Of a stretch of DNA of 64,000 bases, positions 42,935 through 53,492 are shown one piece after another (position 1 is the stretch's first letter; every line of letters starts with the position of its first letter). Origin of the DNA: Rehaibacterium terrae (GTDB lineage Bacteria; Pseudomonadota; Gammaproteobacteria; Xanthomonadales; Xanthomonadaceae); NCBI RefSeq assembly GCF_014202935.1, contig NZ_JACHHX010000013.1, positions 1 to 64,000 on the forward strand, in the 5' to 3' direction. A program made the position numbers and the translations under genes. The notes beneath the pieces were generated by a model that saw nothing but the letters and a program-made list of their open reading frames with translations, did no database searches and was not told the origin of the DNA.

Positions 42935-45766
42935 TCATTTTTCGTCGAGCACCTCGCGGATCTTGCGCGCCAGGTCGGAGCGCCGGTAGGGCTTGCCGAG
43001 CAGTTCGACGCCGGGATCGAGGCGGCCGTGGTGGACGATCGCGTTCTCGGTGTAGCCGGAGGTGTAGAGCACCTTGATCGACGGGCACAACTCGCGGGCC
43101 GCGTCGGCGAGCTGGCGTCCGCTCATGCCGCCGGGCATGACCACGTCGGTGAACAGCAGGTCGATGTCCGGACGCTCACGCAGGATGTCCAGCGCGAGCG
43201 CGCCGTTTTCCGCCGCGATGACGGCGTAGCCCAGCGAGGTCAACTGGTCCTGGGCGTAGCGGCGGACCAGCTCGTCGTCCTCGACCAGCAGGATCGTCGC
43301 CGAGCCACTGTGTGTATCCGGGGGTACGCGTTCGCTGTGCTCGGTCTGGACGGCGCCGGTCGAGCGCGGCAGGTACATGCGCACCGTCGTGCCCTGGCCG
43401 GGCTCGGAGTAGATGTTCACATGCCCGCCGGTCTGCTTGACGAAGCCGTACACCATCGACAGGCCCAGGCCGGTGCCCTTGCCCTTTTCCTTGGTGGTGA
43501 AGAACGGTTCGAACACCCGTTGCAGATGCTCGGGGGCGATGCCCGTCCCGGTGTCGGAGACAGCCAGCATCACATACTGGCCGGGCCGCAGCTCGGGGTA
43601 CTGCGAGGCATAGTCGTGGGTGAGGTGGGCGTTGGCGGTCTCGATGGTCAGGCGCCCGCCCTGGGGCATCGCATCGCGGGCGTTCAGGCACAGGTTCAGC
43701 AGCGCGTTCTCGAGCTGGCCGGCATCGACCAGCGCGGGCCACAGGCCGGCGCCGCGGATCACCTCGATCTCGACCTGCTCGCCGAGCGCGCGGCGCAGCA
43801 GGCCGTCCATCCCGGCCACCAAACGGTTGATGTCGGTGATCCTGGGCTCCAGTGTCTGCCGGCGCGCGAAGGCGAGCAGGCGCTGGGTGAGTTCGGCGCC
43901 GCGTTGCGCGGCGCTGGCGATCATCTCCGCCAGCATGCGCTGGCGCGCATCGGCCGCCAGTTCGTCGCTCAGCAGTTCGGCATTGCCCAGGATCACGGTC
44001 AGCAGGTTGTTGAAGTCGTGTGCCACGCCGCCGGTGAGCTGGCCGACCGACTCCATCCGCTGCGCCTGGCGCAATCGCTCCTCCAGCGCGAGGCGCTCGG
44101 TGACATCGGTCATGCCGCCGACCATGCGGATCGCCGTGCCCTGCGCATCGCGGATGACGAAGCCGCGGTCGATGACCGTGGCGTAGCTGCCGTCGCTGCG
44201 CAGGAAGCGGTAGCTCGCCTCCCACTGCCTGGCATTGCCGGCGATGGCGTCTTTGATGCTTCCGAGCGCGGCGTCCTTGTCCTCGGGGTGGATGCGGCTG
44301 GTCCATGAGGTGAAGTCGGGCTCCAGCGTGGCCAGGTCATGGCCGAACAGCGTGCGCATGCCGCTGCTCCACCATATCGTGTCGGTGCCCAGGTCCCAGT
44401 CCCAGATCGCGTCGGCGGTGGCCTGGGCGACGTAGCGGAAGCGCTCCTCGCTGGCCCGCAGCGCCTGTTCCTTGCGGTCGTGCTCGACGGCGATGCCGAT
44501 CAGGTGCGACACCTGCGACACCAGTTCCATGTCCTGCGGTTCGGGGGCGCGTGGGTGGTCGTGGTAGACGGCCACGGTCGCCAGCACATTGCCGCTCCGG
44601 TCCATCACCGGCACCGACCAGCAGGCACGCAACCCGTGCGATTCGGCCAGATGCCGATAATCGGCCCAGAGCGGGTCGGTGAGGATATCGGCGACCACGA
44701 CCGGCGCGCGCCGCCAGGCGGCGGTGCCGCAAGAGCCGGCCGACGGGCCGATCGGGGCGCCGTCGATGGCGCGGTTGTACTCGGCGGGCAGGCTGGGCGC
44801 GGCGCCATGGCGCAGATGATTGCCTTCCGCATCCAGCAGCAGGATCGATGCGCGCGCGGTGGGCATGATCTCCTCGAGGCCGCGGGCGATGGTGTCGAGG
44901 ATGCCAGCCAGCGGGGCGCCGGCGGACACCATTTCGAGCACATGCCGCTCGATCGCCCGCTGCTTCTCGTTGCGACGGCGTTCGCTGATGTCGCGGGTGA
45001 TGCTGAGCACCGACGTGATCGCGCCACTGGCATCGCGCAATGGCACCGAATGGGTTTCGACCCAGCGGATCGTGCCTTTCAGGCCGATGATGCGGAACTG
45101 CAGCTCGCCCTGGCCGCCCTGGCAGACGGCCCGGTGCAGACGCAGGTAGGCGTCGAGGTCGTCCGGGTGCAGCAGGCCGGAGATCGGGCGCTCCAGCACC
45201 TGCGAGGCTTCGTCGGCTTCCAGCATGCGCAGGCCGGCGGGGTTCATCTCCAGCAAGCGGCCATCGGCGGACACCACCTTCACGCATTCGGGTTCGCTCG
45301 CGAGGATCATGCGCAAGCGCGACTCGCTGGCACGCAGGGCTTCCTCGGTGCGGCGCTGGGAGGTGATGTCGGTGACGTAGCCCTCGATGACGGCCGTGCC
45401 ATCTTCCAGGCCCACCGCCTTGCCCTGCTCCCAGACCCATTTCTCCGTGCCGTCCGCCGCGCGCAGCCGGTAGGTGGCCTGGAAGCGCTGGCCACCCTCG
45501 ACGGCGCGCCGCACGATGGCGTCGACACGCGCGCGGTCGTCGGGATGGATGAGGTCGACGTAGGCGATGCGCCGGTTGTCGATCAGATCCTCCGGCGCGT
45601 AGCCGGTCAGCTCGACGGCGCCCGCGCTGACCAGGCGCATGGTCCAGTGCGCGTCCTGCAGGCAGCGGTAGGCCATTCCCGGCAGGTTGTCCAGCAGCAT
45701 CGCCAGCGAGAGGGCTTGCTCCCCGTCAAACCGGCCGTCGGCGTGCTCGCGTGCCTCGTCCACCAT
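42935..45766 (-). CDS. hybrid histidine kinase with PAS and GAF sensors
   Basis: This 943-residue cytosolic sensor kinase reads, in order: PAS (about 22-137), PAS with PAC (about 150-272), GAF (about 290-425), PAS (about 435-565), HisKA with the phosphoryl His583 in GGVAHDFNNLL, HATPase_c with NARDAM, DTGTGI and GTGLGLS, then a C-terminal receiver with Asp874 in LLFTDVVMP. No membrane segment is visible, so it senses intracellular signals, perhaps redox, light or a small ligand. AGGAGG lies just before the ATG at 45766; the GTG one codon earlier is too close to it. It is orphan except for the downstream REC-EAL. Confidence 0.95.
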   Translation of the reverse strand: MVDEAREHADGRFDGEQALSLAMLLDNLPGMAYRCLQDAHWTMRLVSAGAVELTGYAPEDLIDNRRIAYVDLIHPDDRARVDAIVRRAVEGGQRFQATYRLRAADGTEKWVWEQGKAVGLEDGTAVIEGYVTDITSQRRTEEALRASESRLRMILASEPECVKVVSADGRLLEMNPAGLRMLEADEASQVLERPISGLLHPDDLDAYLRLHRAVCQGGQGELQFRIIGLKGTIRWVETHSVPLRDASGAITSVLSITRDISERRRNEKQRAIERHVLEMVSAGAPLAGILDTIARGLEEIMPTARASILLLDAEGNHLRHGAAPSLPAEYNRAIDGAPIGPSAGSCGTAAWRRAPVVVADILTDPLWADYRHLAESHGLRACWSVPVMDRSGNVLATVAVYHDHPRAPEPQDMELVSQVSHLIGIAVEHDRKEQALRASEERFRYVAQATADAIWDWDLGTDTIWWSSGMRTLFGHDLATLEPDFTSWTSRIHPEDKDAALGSIKDAIAGNARQWEASYRFLRSDGSYATVIDRGFVIRDAQGTAIRMVGGMTDVTERLALEERLRQAQRMESVGQLTGGVAHDFNNLLTVILGNAELLSDELAADARQRMLAEMIASAAQRGAELTQRLLAFARRQTLEPRITDINRLVAGMDGLLRRALGEQVEIEVIRGAGLWPALVDAGQLENALLNLCLNARDAMPQGGRLTIETANAHLTHDYASQYPELRPGQYVMLAVSDTGTGIAPEHLQRVFEPFFTTKEKGKGTGLGLSMVYGFVKQTGGHVNIYSEPGQGTTVRMYLPRSTGAVQTEHSERVPPDTHSGSATILLVEDDELVRRYAQDQLTSLGYAVIAAENGALALDILRERPDIDLLFTDVVMPGGMSGRQLADAARELCPSIKVLYTSGYTENAIVHHGRLDPGVELLGKPYRRSDLARKIREVLDEK

Positions 45767-45878
45767 CACTCCTCCTGTGTGATGCGCAATCCGGGTAAAC
45801 CGGCGGCCTGTCGGCCGTCCGGCCGGGTTTCCGCATGTGCAACTGTCACGCGCCGGCCGGCGTCGTGCAAGCCGTGAT

Positions 45879-46376
45879 TCAGGCCGATTGGCCCAGCAGC
45901 AGCGCCAGCACGAAGATGCCGAGCATCATGAAGGCCAGGGCGAGCTTGAGCGCCGCGCCGACCACCATCCCGATCCAGGTGGCCGCGCCGATGCGGCCGG
46001 CGCGCCGCAGGTCGCGCACCTGCAGCAGCTCGCCGAGCGTCGCGCCGACGAAAGGGCCGAGCAGCAGGCCGGGCAGACCGAACAGCAGGCCGACCAGCGC
46101 GCCCAGTGCGGCGCCGCCGAGGCCGTAGCGGCTGGCGCCGACGCGCTGCGCGCCGAGTACCGACGCCAGCAGGTCGATCAGTACCGAAAGCAGCGTCAGC
46201 ATGCCCAGCAGGCCCAGCGTCCAGGCGCCGATGCGTTCGAAGCCGCCGGCCCAGGCGGCCACCCACATGCCGGCGAACATCACCGGCAGGCCGGGCAGGG
46301 CCGGCAGCACGGTGCCGACCAAGCCCAGCACGATGAGCACGGCGGCGAGCACGTACCACAGAACGGTCCAATCCAT
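45879..46376 (-). CDS. DUF456 family membrane protein
   Basis: This 165-residue inner-membrane protein has four to five glycine-rich hydrophobic segments. Typical DUF456 stretches are VLGLVGTVLPALPGLPVMFAG near the N-terminus and GLPGLLLGPFVGATLGEL in the middle, a glycine-zipper-like region also seen in the family. The role is unknown. It is divergent from fumarase, with 71 bp between the starts, and lies 112 bp upstream of the hybrid kinase gene on the same strand. Confidence 0.9.
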   Translation of the reverse strand: MDWTVLWYVLAAVLIVLGLVGTVLPALPGLPVMFAGMWVAAWAGGFERIGAWTLGLLGMLTLLSVLIDLLASVLGAQRVGASRYGLGGAALGALVGLLFGLPGLLLGPFVGATLGELLQVRDLRRAGRIGAATWIGMVVGAALKLALAFMMLGIFVLALLLGQSA

Positions 46377-46447
46377 GGGGCAGGGGCAGGCCGTGGCGGG
46401 AAGCCCTAAAATAGCGGACTTTCCCTCCCGCCACCCTTCCGGCCGCC

Positions 46448-47962
46448 GTGACCACGATCAGACAGGACGATTTCATCCAGAGCGTCGCCGACGCCCTGCA
46501 GTACATCAGCTACTACCACCCGGTCGACTACATCAAGAACCTCGCCGCCGCCTACGAGCGCGAGGAATCCCCGGCGGCCCGCGACGCGATGGCGCAGATC
46601 CTGATCAACTCGCGCATGTGTGCCGAAGGGCACCGCCCGATCTGCCAGGACACCGGCATCGTGACGGTGTTCCTGAAGATCGGCATGGACGTGCGCTGGG
46701 ACGCGACGATGAGCGTCGAGGACATGGTCAACGAGGGCGTGCGCCGCGCCTACAACCATCCCGACAACAAGCTGCGCGCCTCGGTGCTGATGGATCCGGC
46801 CGGCAAGCGCCTGAACACCCGCGACAACACCCCGGCCGTCGTCAACATGACGGTGGTGCCGGGCAACACGGTGGACGTGATCGTCGCCGCCAAGGGCGGC
46901 GGCTCCGAGGCCAAGAGCAAGTTCGTCATGCTCAACCCCTCCGACTCGATCGTCGACTGGGTGCTCAAGACCGTGCCGACCATGGGCGCCGGCTGGTGTC
47001 CGCCGGGCATGCTCGGCATCGGCATCGGCGGCACCGCCGAGAAGGCCATGCTGCTGGCCAAGGAGGCGCTGATGGAGCCGATCGACATCCAGGAGCTGAT
47101 CGCGCGCGGCCCGTCCAGCCGCATCGAGGAGCTGCGCCTTGAGCTGTACGAGAAGGTCAATGCCCTGGGCATCGGCGCGCAGGGCCTGGGCGGTCTGACC
47201 ACCGTGCTCGACGTCAAGATCAGGGATTACCCGACCCACGCCGCCAACCTGCCGGTGGCGATGATCCCCAACTGCGCCGCGACCCGCCATGCCCACTTCG
47301 TGCTCGACGGCAGCGGCCCGGTGCAGCTCGACCCGCCCTCGCTGGAGGACTGGCCCACGCTGACCTACGACGCTTCCAAGGGACGACGCGTGGATCTGTC
47401 CACCGTCACCCGCGACGAGGTGGCGAGCTGGAAGCCGGGCGAGGTGCTGCTGCTCAACGGCCGGATCCTCACCGGCCGCGACGCCGCCCACAAGCGCATG
47501 GTCGACATGCTCGACCGCGGCGAGCCGCTCCCGGTCGATTTCCGCGGCCGCTTCATCTACTACGTCGGCCCGGTCGATCCGGTGCGCGACGAGGTCGTCG
47601 GCCCGGCCGGCCCGACCACCGCCACCCGCATGGACAAGTTCACCGACCGGGTGCTCGGCGCGACCGGCCTGCTCGGCATGATCGGCAAGGCCGAGCGCGG
47701 CCCGGCCGCGATCGAGGCGATCAAGCGGCATCGCTCGGTCTATCTGATGGCGGTCGGCGGCGCGGCCTACCTCGTCTCCAAAGCGATCAAGTCGGCCAAG
47801 GTGGTCGGCTTCGAGGACCTGGGCATGGAGGCGATCTACGAGTTCGAGGTCAAGGACATGCCGGTCACCGTCGCCGTGGACTCGACCGGCGAATCGGTCC
47901 ACCAGACCGGTCCGCGTCAGTGGCAGGCGAAGATCGGCAAGATTCCCGTCGTCGTCGAGTAG
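46448..47962 (+). CDS. class I fumarate hydratase (iron-sulfur dependent)
   Basis: This 504-residue cytosolic TCA-cycle enzyme interconverts fumarate and malate using a 4Fe-4S cluster. It has the single-chain FumA/FumB layout: N-terminal alpha domain with GHRPICQDTGIVTVF (cluster Cys), GAGWCPPGMLGIGIGGT (Cys) and PNCAATRH (Cys), then a C-terminal beta domain with RDAAHKRM and YYVGPVDPVRDEVVGPAGPT split by short loops. All three cluster cysteines are visible. The start is GTG at 46448; TAAAAT at 46407-46412 may be its -10. Proximity to the 2-oxoacid oxidoreductase operon fits a TCA context. Confidence 0.95.
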   Translation: MTTIRQDDFIQSVADALQYISYYHPVDYIKNLAAAYEREESPAARDAMAQILINSRMCAEGHRPICQDTGIVTVFLKIGMDVRWDATMSVEDMVNEGVRRAYNHPDNKLRASVLMDPAGKRLNTRDNTPAVVNMTVVPGNTVDVIVAAKGGGSEAKSKFVMLNPSDSIVDWVLKTVPTMGAGWCPPGMLGIGIGGTAEKAMLLAKEALMEPIDIQELIARGPSSRIEELRLELYEKVNALGIGAQGLGGLTTVLDVKIRDYPTHAANLPVAMIPNCAATRHAHFVLDGSGPVQLDPPSLEDWPTLTYDASKGRRVDLSTVTRDEVASWKPGEVLLLNGRILTGRDAAHKRMVDMLDRGEPLPVDFRGRFIYYVGPVDPVRDEVVGPAGPTTATRMDKFTDRVLGATGLLGMIGKAERGPAAIEAIKRHRSVYLMAVGGAAYLVSKAIKSAKVVGFEDLGMEAIYEFEVKDMPVTVAVDSTGESVHQTGPRQWQAKIGKIPVVVE

Positions 47963-48497
47963 CCCGCGTTCAAACCCCTCTCCCGCCGGGAGAGGGGTGA
48001 GGGTGCGGTGAAACCAGAGCGGTGAACTGCCCGAGTGGTGCCCGGGCGGCGGCTGGAAGGCGCTCCTTGTCGATGGCGTTTCGAGGCACGTCGCTTCGCC
48101 GTACCCTCACCCCGGATCCCGTTCCAGGCACAGCTTGCACTGTGCCAAGAACCACCAGCCGCGCCTGGCGCGATGGCCATCGGTGCGATGCGATCCGCCA
48201 CCGGCAGATCGCAATCATCGCTCCTTCCTCACAAGGAGAGGGGCTTTGCCCGCGCAGAATCGACACGTCACGTGGCCGGCGTTCAGCCTAGACTGCGCAC
48301 CCCGGAATCTTGGCATCGTCGGGCCCCCTGGAATCTTGAGCGCCTTTGGGTGTCCCGGGGCTTGCGGGTTGCGATGGGCTTGCATCGCCCGGCGATTCTT
48401 GCATGATTGTCCCGCCATCCGTTCAGCCGAGGCTGAGGGGGGCGGTCCTGCGGGGGCGGGCCGTGTAAGCGACATCGAACACACTCAGGGGCTACTG
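47963..48497. other. intergenic region rich in palindromic repeats
   Basis: This 535-bp region holds no supported gene. Its main structures are the GGGAGAGGGG palindrome at 47975-47997 and related CTCACCCC / AGGAGAGGG fragments near 48106-48115 and 48234-48242, suggesting a decayed dispersed repeat. Frames through it are low-complexity. Confidence 0.6.
47975..47997. repeat. GGGAGAGGGG-type palindrome after fumarase
   Basis: Perfect 10-bp arms (47975-47984, 47988-47997) with a 3-nt loop lie 13 bp beyond the fumarase stop. I recognise this palindrome as widespread in proteobacterial intergenic DNA. There is no T tract, so termination is uncertain. Confidence 0.8.
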
Positions 48498-49256
48498 ATG
48501 CAACTCATCCTGCACCGTGCCGCGTTGGCGGCATTCCTGCTCGTTTCTGTCGCGTCGCTCACCGGCTGCGTGACCATGCCCGAAAGTCGGGCATTCAATG
48601 CAGCCGCCAATCCGGAAATCAAGCGCATTGCGGTTCTGCCGATGCGCGAGTCGGAGATCGACCTGCTGATCGTGAACAACCCTGGGTACAGCTTCGGCCT
48701 GGTCGGTGCTGCGATCGCCGAGGCGAACCGGGTCCCCAAACGCAACTGGTTGCGGGAACAGGTGACTGCCCGGAACTTCGACCACATCGAAGTCTTCCAG
48801 CAAGCTTTCACGGAGGCGATGGCTCGGCGTGGATTCGAGCTGGTGTGGCCCGGGCAGGTGGTCGAGAACGGGGCCAAGGCGAAGCGATCCGCAACCGGTT
48901 TGCGCAAGGCATACACTCCGATCGATGATGCGGATGCGCAGCTCGACCTGAACTTCGGCTTCGTCGGTTACGCTGCTGCCGGCTCCAGCGACGGCGCACC
49001 ATACCGTCCGACGGCCATCGTCTTCGCACAGCTGGTAACCAAGGACGGTAAGCAGGTGCTGTTCTCCGATCACGTCGTCTACAACAACGTGTTTCCGGGC
49101 AACAGTGCCGGCATCGTGCTCAATCCTGATCCGACTCATCGCTACCCCGACTTCGATGACATGAAGGCGGCGGGTCCGATGACGGTCGATGGTCTTCGCT
49201 TGGCCTTCGAGACCGTGGCTGAAACGCTGGCCAAGCAGTTCGGCAGCGTCCAATGA
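48498..49256 (+). CDS. putative lipoprotein of unknown function
   Basis: This 252-residue predicted lipoprotein has a signal peptide ending in the lipobox SLTGC (Cys24). The mature part begins with IKRIAVLPMRE, a strand pattern seen in TolB-N/DUF799-like lipoproteins that assemble at the outer membrane, but I cannot assign a family firmly. Later stretches (AIVFAQLVTKDGKQVLFSDH, VDGLRLAFETVAETLAKQF) suggest a mixed alpha/beta fold. The start at 48498 begins the signal peptide. Its stop overlaps the next lipoprotein start by 4 bp, so the two are translationally coupled and may act together. Confidence 0.7.
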   Translation: MQLILHRAALAAFLLVSVASLTGCVTMPESRAFNAAANPEIKRIAVLPMRESEIDLLIVNNPGYSFGLVGAAIAEANRVPKRNWLREQVTARNFDHIEVFQQAFTEAMARRGFELVWPGQVVENGAKAKRSATGLRKAYTPIDDADAQLDLNFGFVGYAAAGSSDGAPYRPTAIVFAQLVTKDGKQVLFSDHVVYNNVFPGNSAGIVLNPDPTHRYPDFDDMKAAGPMTVDGLRLAFETVAETLAKQFGSVQ

Positions 49257-49918
49257 AGTCGCTGCGCGTTGGGGTCGCGGCCGCATTGGTCATGGTCGCC
49301 GGCTGTAGCGGAAGCCCGGCCCGCCCCGAGGGCGGGCCGCTTCCCTATCGGCCGACGGGGGGGTGTGCGCCGGATCTGTCGCAGGTCCAGCCGCAGCCGC
49401 TGATCGCGGCCGATGCCAAAGGCCGGGTCGGAAGGGTCGATTTCCGTGCGCTGGCGCAATGTCTGACCGGCGAGGATGGCGAGGCGGAACCGGTGGTCCT
49501 GTTTCAGCTCGGTGATCGCGAACCGCCGTTCAGCATCGAAGTTGTGCTGTTCGCCGATCGCGACAGCGCGCTGGCCGCAGCCGTGGAGATACTCGATGGC
49601 GGTTTCGGAACACTCGATCGACATGGTTTCGACAGCTTCACGTCTCGCAATGGGCGTTTCACGCTCACCACCTTCGTCAACGACAGGCAGGCCGGCGCAA
49701 GCTACCTGCTGCTGCGCCCAGACCGGCAATGGCTGAACAGCCAAATGCAGCTCGTGAGCGGAAATCGCTGGACCACTGTCTGGAGTACGGGCGCTGTCAT
49801 GGGAGCCTACTCCGACGGAACGGAAACTACCCAGCGCCTTGTTCTCCGGGACGATGGCAAGTTCACCGTCGAAGTGAAGGCGTACGCGCCCAAGACTCTT
49901 GAAATCTCCCGGCCTTAG
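49253..49918 (+). CDS. putative lipoprotein of unknown function
   Basis: This 221-residue predicted lipoprotein has a short signal peptide with lipobox MVAGC (Cys18). The mature chain has Cys38 and Cys69, which could form a disulfide bond, and a beta-rich middle (FSIEVVLFADRDSALAAAVEIL, FTLTTFVNDRQAGASYLLL split by loops). I do not recognise a family. It starts within the stop of the preceding lipoprotein gene (ATGA overlap), a strong sign of a functional pair in the envelope. No signature of a catalytic site is visible. Confidence 0.65.
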   Translation: MKSLRVGVAAALVMVAGCSGSPARPEGGPLPYRPTGGCAPDLSQVQPQPLIAADAKGRVGRVDFRALAQCLTGEDGEAEPVVLFQLGDREPPFSIEVVLFADRDSALAAAVEILDGGFGTLDRHGFDSFTSRNGRFTLTTFVNDRQAGASYLLLRPDRQWLNSQMQLVSGNRWTTVWSTGAVMGAYSDGTETTQRLVLRDDGKFTVEVKAYAPKTLEISRP

Positions 49919-50066
49919 CGATTGACCGGTCTTCGAACGCAAGCTGGTTCCGTGCCCTTGGCAGTGCTGCTGGGGCTGCTTCGGCCACCATCGTTCCTGC
50001 TTCCTGCGGACGAGGGTCGGAATGCTGCCGATGAAGCCATCGGAGCACGCGGACCGTCGGGCTGCG

Positions 50067-50072
50067 TAAAAT
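50067..50072 (+). promoter_or_regulatory. candidate -10 element for a leaderless uup mRNA
   Basis: TAAAAT ends six bases before the ATG at 50079, and no Shine-Dalgarno sequence intervenes, so transcription may begin at the start codon. A -35 is not evident. Confidence 0.35.
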
Positions 50073-50078
50073 ACGCGC

Positions 50079-51968
<1,890 letters not shown>

Positions 51969-52178
51969 ACCTCCGCAGCTCCGGTGTCTGGAACCGCTTC
52001 CGTGTCCGGCCGGTGCGCCCGGGCCGTGGGCGCCGCAACGACTGCCGTGCGGGATCCTGGCTATGGACGCTTTTCCCGGCGTCTGCGCTGGGGCGGGCAA
52101 GGACCTTGGCAGGGGCCGCCGGTCGGGCGGGCGACACCCTCTCCGTGCAGTGCACCGCGGTGACGCCGGGCGCCCGGT

Positions 52179-52207
52179 TTGGCGGGCAGTCGGGCCGTGG
52201 CGATAAT
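52179..52207 (+). promoter_or_regulatory. candidate sigma70-type promoter of cfa
   Basis: TTGGCG (52179-52184) and GATAAT (52202-52207) are separated by 17 bases. Transcription would start near 52214, 36 bases before the ATG. Confidence 0.5.
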
Positions 52208-52249
52208 CGGGTCACCCGCTCGTTCCGCTCACGCGGAGGAGGTCGTGCG

Positions 52250-53386
52250 ATGGATGCAGGCAGGGATACCCTCGACGGGCCGCTGGCGCGGCGGGTGGCC
52301 GGGCTGCTCGCGCCGGCCGACGTGCGGCTGGACGGTGCGCGTGCCTGGGACTTCCGCATACTCGACCGGCGATTCTTCGCCCGCGTGCTCGCGCAGGGGT
52401 CGCTCGGCCTGGGCGAGTCCTACATGGACGGCTGGTGGGAGACAGACGATCTCGACGGGCTGCTGTACCGGCTGCTCAAGTCGCGCATCGACGAGCGTGC
52501 GCCCGACCTGCCCACCCTGTGGGCCGCGATCCGGGCCCGGCTGCTCAATCTGCAGTCGCGTCGTCGCAGTTTCGAGGTCGGCCGGCGCCACTACGATCTC
52601 GGCAACGAGCTGTACCAGGCCATGCTGGGGCGCCGGCTGGTCTACAGCTGCGGCTACTGGCGCCAGGCGCGCGACCTCGATGCCGCGCAGGAGGCCAAGC
52701 TCGACCTGGTGTGCCGCAAGCTGCTGCTCGAGCCCGGCATGCGCGTGCTCGACATCGGTTGCGGCTGGGGCGAGGCACTGAAGTTCGCCGCCGAGCGTTA
52801 CGGCGTCTCCGGCGTCGGCGTCACGGTCTCGCGCGAACAGGCCGAGTATGCGCGCCGTCTTTGCGACGGCCTGCCGGTCGAGATCCTGCTGTGCGACTAC
52901 CGCGAGGTGAGCGGGCGTTTCGACCGGGCATTCTCGATCGGCATGTTCGAGCACGTCGGCGTGCGCAACTACGTCACCTACTTCGATGTGGTTCGTCGTT
53001 GCCTGCCGCCGGACGGGCTGTTCCTGCTGCACACGATCGGCACCGAGCGGTCCACCCGCCATACCGATCCCTGGATCGCGCGCTACATCTTCCCGAACTC
53101 GATGCTGCCCTCGGCCGCGCAGATCGCGCGTGCGGTGGAAGGGCGCTTCGTGATCGAGGACTGGCACAACTTCGGCCCAGACTACGACCGCACCCTGCAA
53201 GCCTGGCGGGCCAACATCGAAGCCGCCTGGGACCGCCTGCCGCCGCGCTACGACGAGCGCTTCCGGCGCATGTGGCGCTATTACCTGGCCTCGGCGATGG
53301 CGCTGTTCCGTTGCCGGCGCGGGCAGCTTTGGCAGCTTGCACTGTCGCCGGAAGGGGTCGCCGGCGGCTATGTCGCGGCACGCTAG
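52250..53386 (+). CDS. cfa: cyclopropane-fatty-acyl-phospholipid synthase
   Basis: This 378-residue SAM-dependent methyltransferase converts cis double bonds of membrane phospholipids into cyclopropane rings, usually in stationary phase or acid stress. The N-terminal lipid-binding part has GLGESYMDGWWE. The catalytic domain has HYDLGNELY, YSCGYW at 132-137, and the SAM motif LDIGCGWGE at 167-175; the bicarbonate-site region GMFEHVG and IFPNSMLPS follow. Length is close to E. coli Cfa (382). GGAGGAGG lies 8 bp before the start. Its substrate comes from the FabA/FabB pathway encoded elsewhere in the window. Confidence 0.95.
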   Translation: MDAGRDTLDGPLARRVAGLLAPADVRLDGARAWDFRILDRRFFARVLAQGSLGLGESYMDGWWETDDLDGLLYRLLKSRIDERAPDLPTLWAAIRARLLNLQSRRRSFEVGRRHYDLGNELYQAMLGRRLVYSCGYWRQARDLDAAQEAKLDLVCRKLLLEPGMRVLDIGCGWGEALKFAAERYGVSGVGVTVSREQAEYARRLCDGLPVEILLCDYREVSGRFDRAFSIGMFEHVGVRNYVTYFDVVRRCLPPDGLFLLHTIGTERSTRHTDPWIARYIFPNSMLPSAAQIARAVEGRFVIEDWHNFGPDYDRTLQAWRANIEAAWDRLPPRYDERFRRMWRYYLASAMALFRCRRGQLWQLALSPEGVAGGYVAAR

Positions 53387-53492
53387 CGTCCCGTTCCGCA
53401 GCGGCGAGGGGGTGATTCCTTGCAGCCTTGCAACGATGGGTGTTAACTCGCAGGACACGCGCAGTTCACGCCGCATCACCGAGAGTGTGTCC

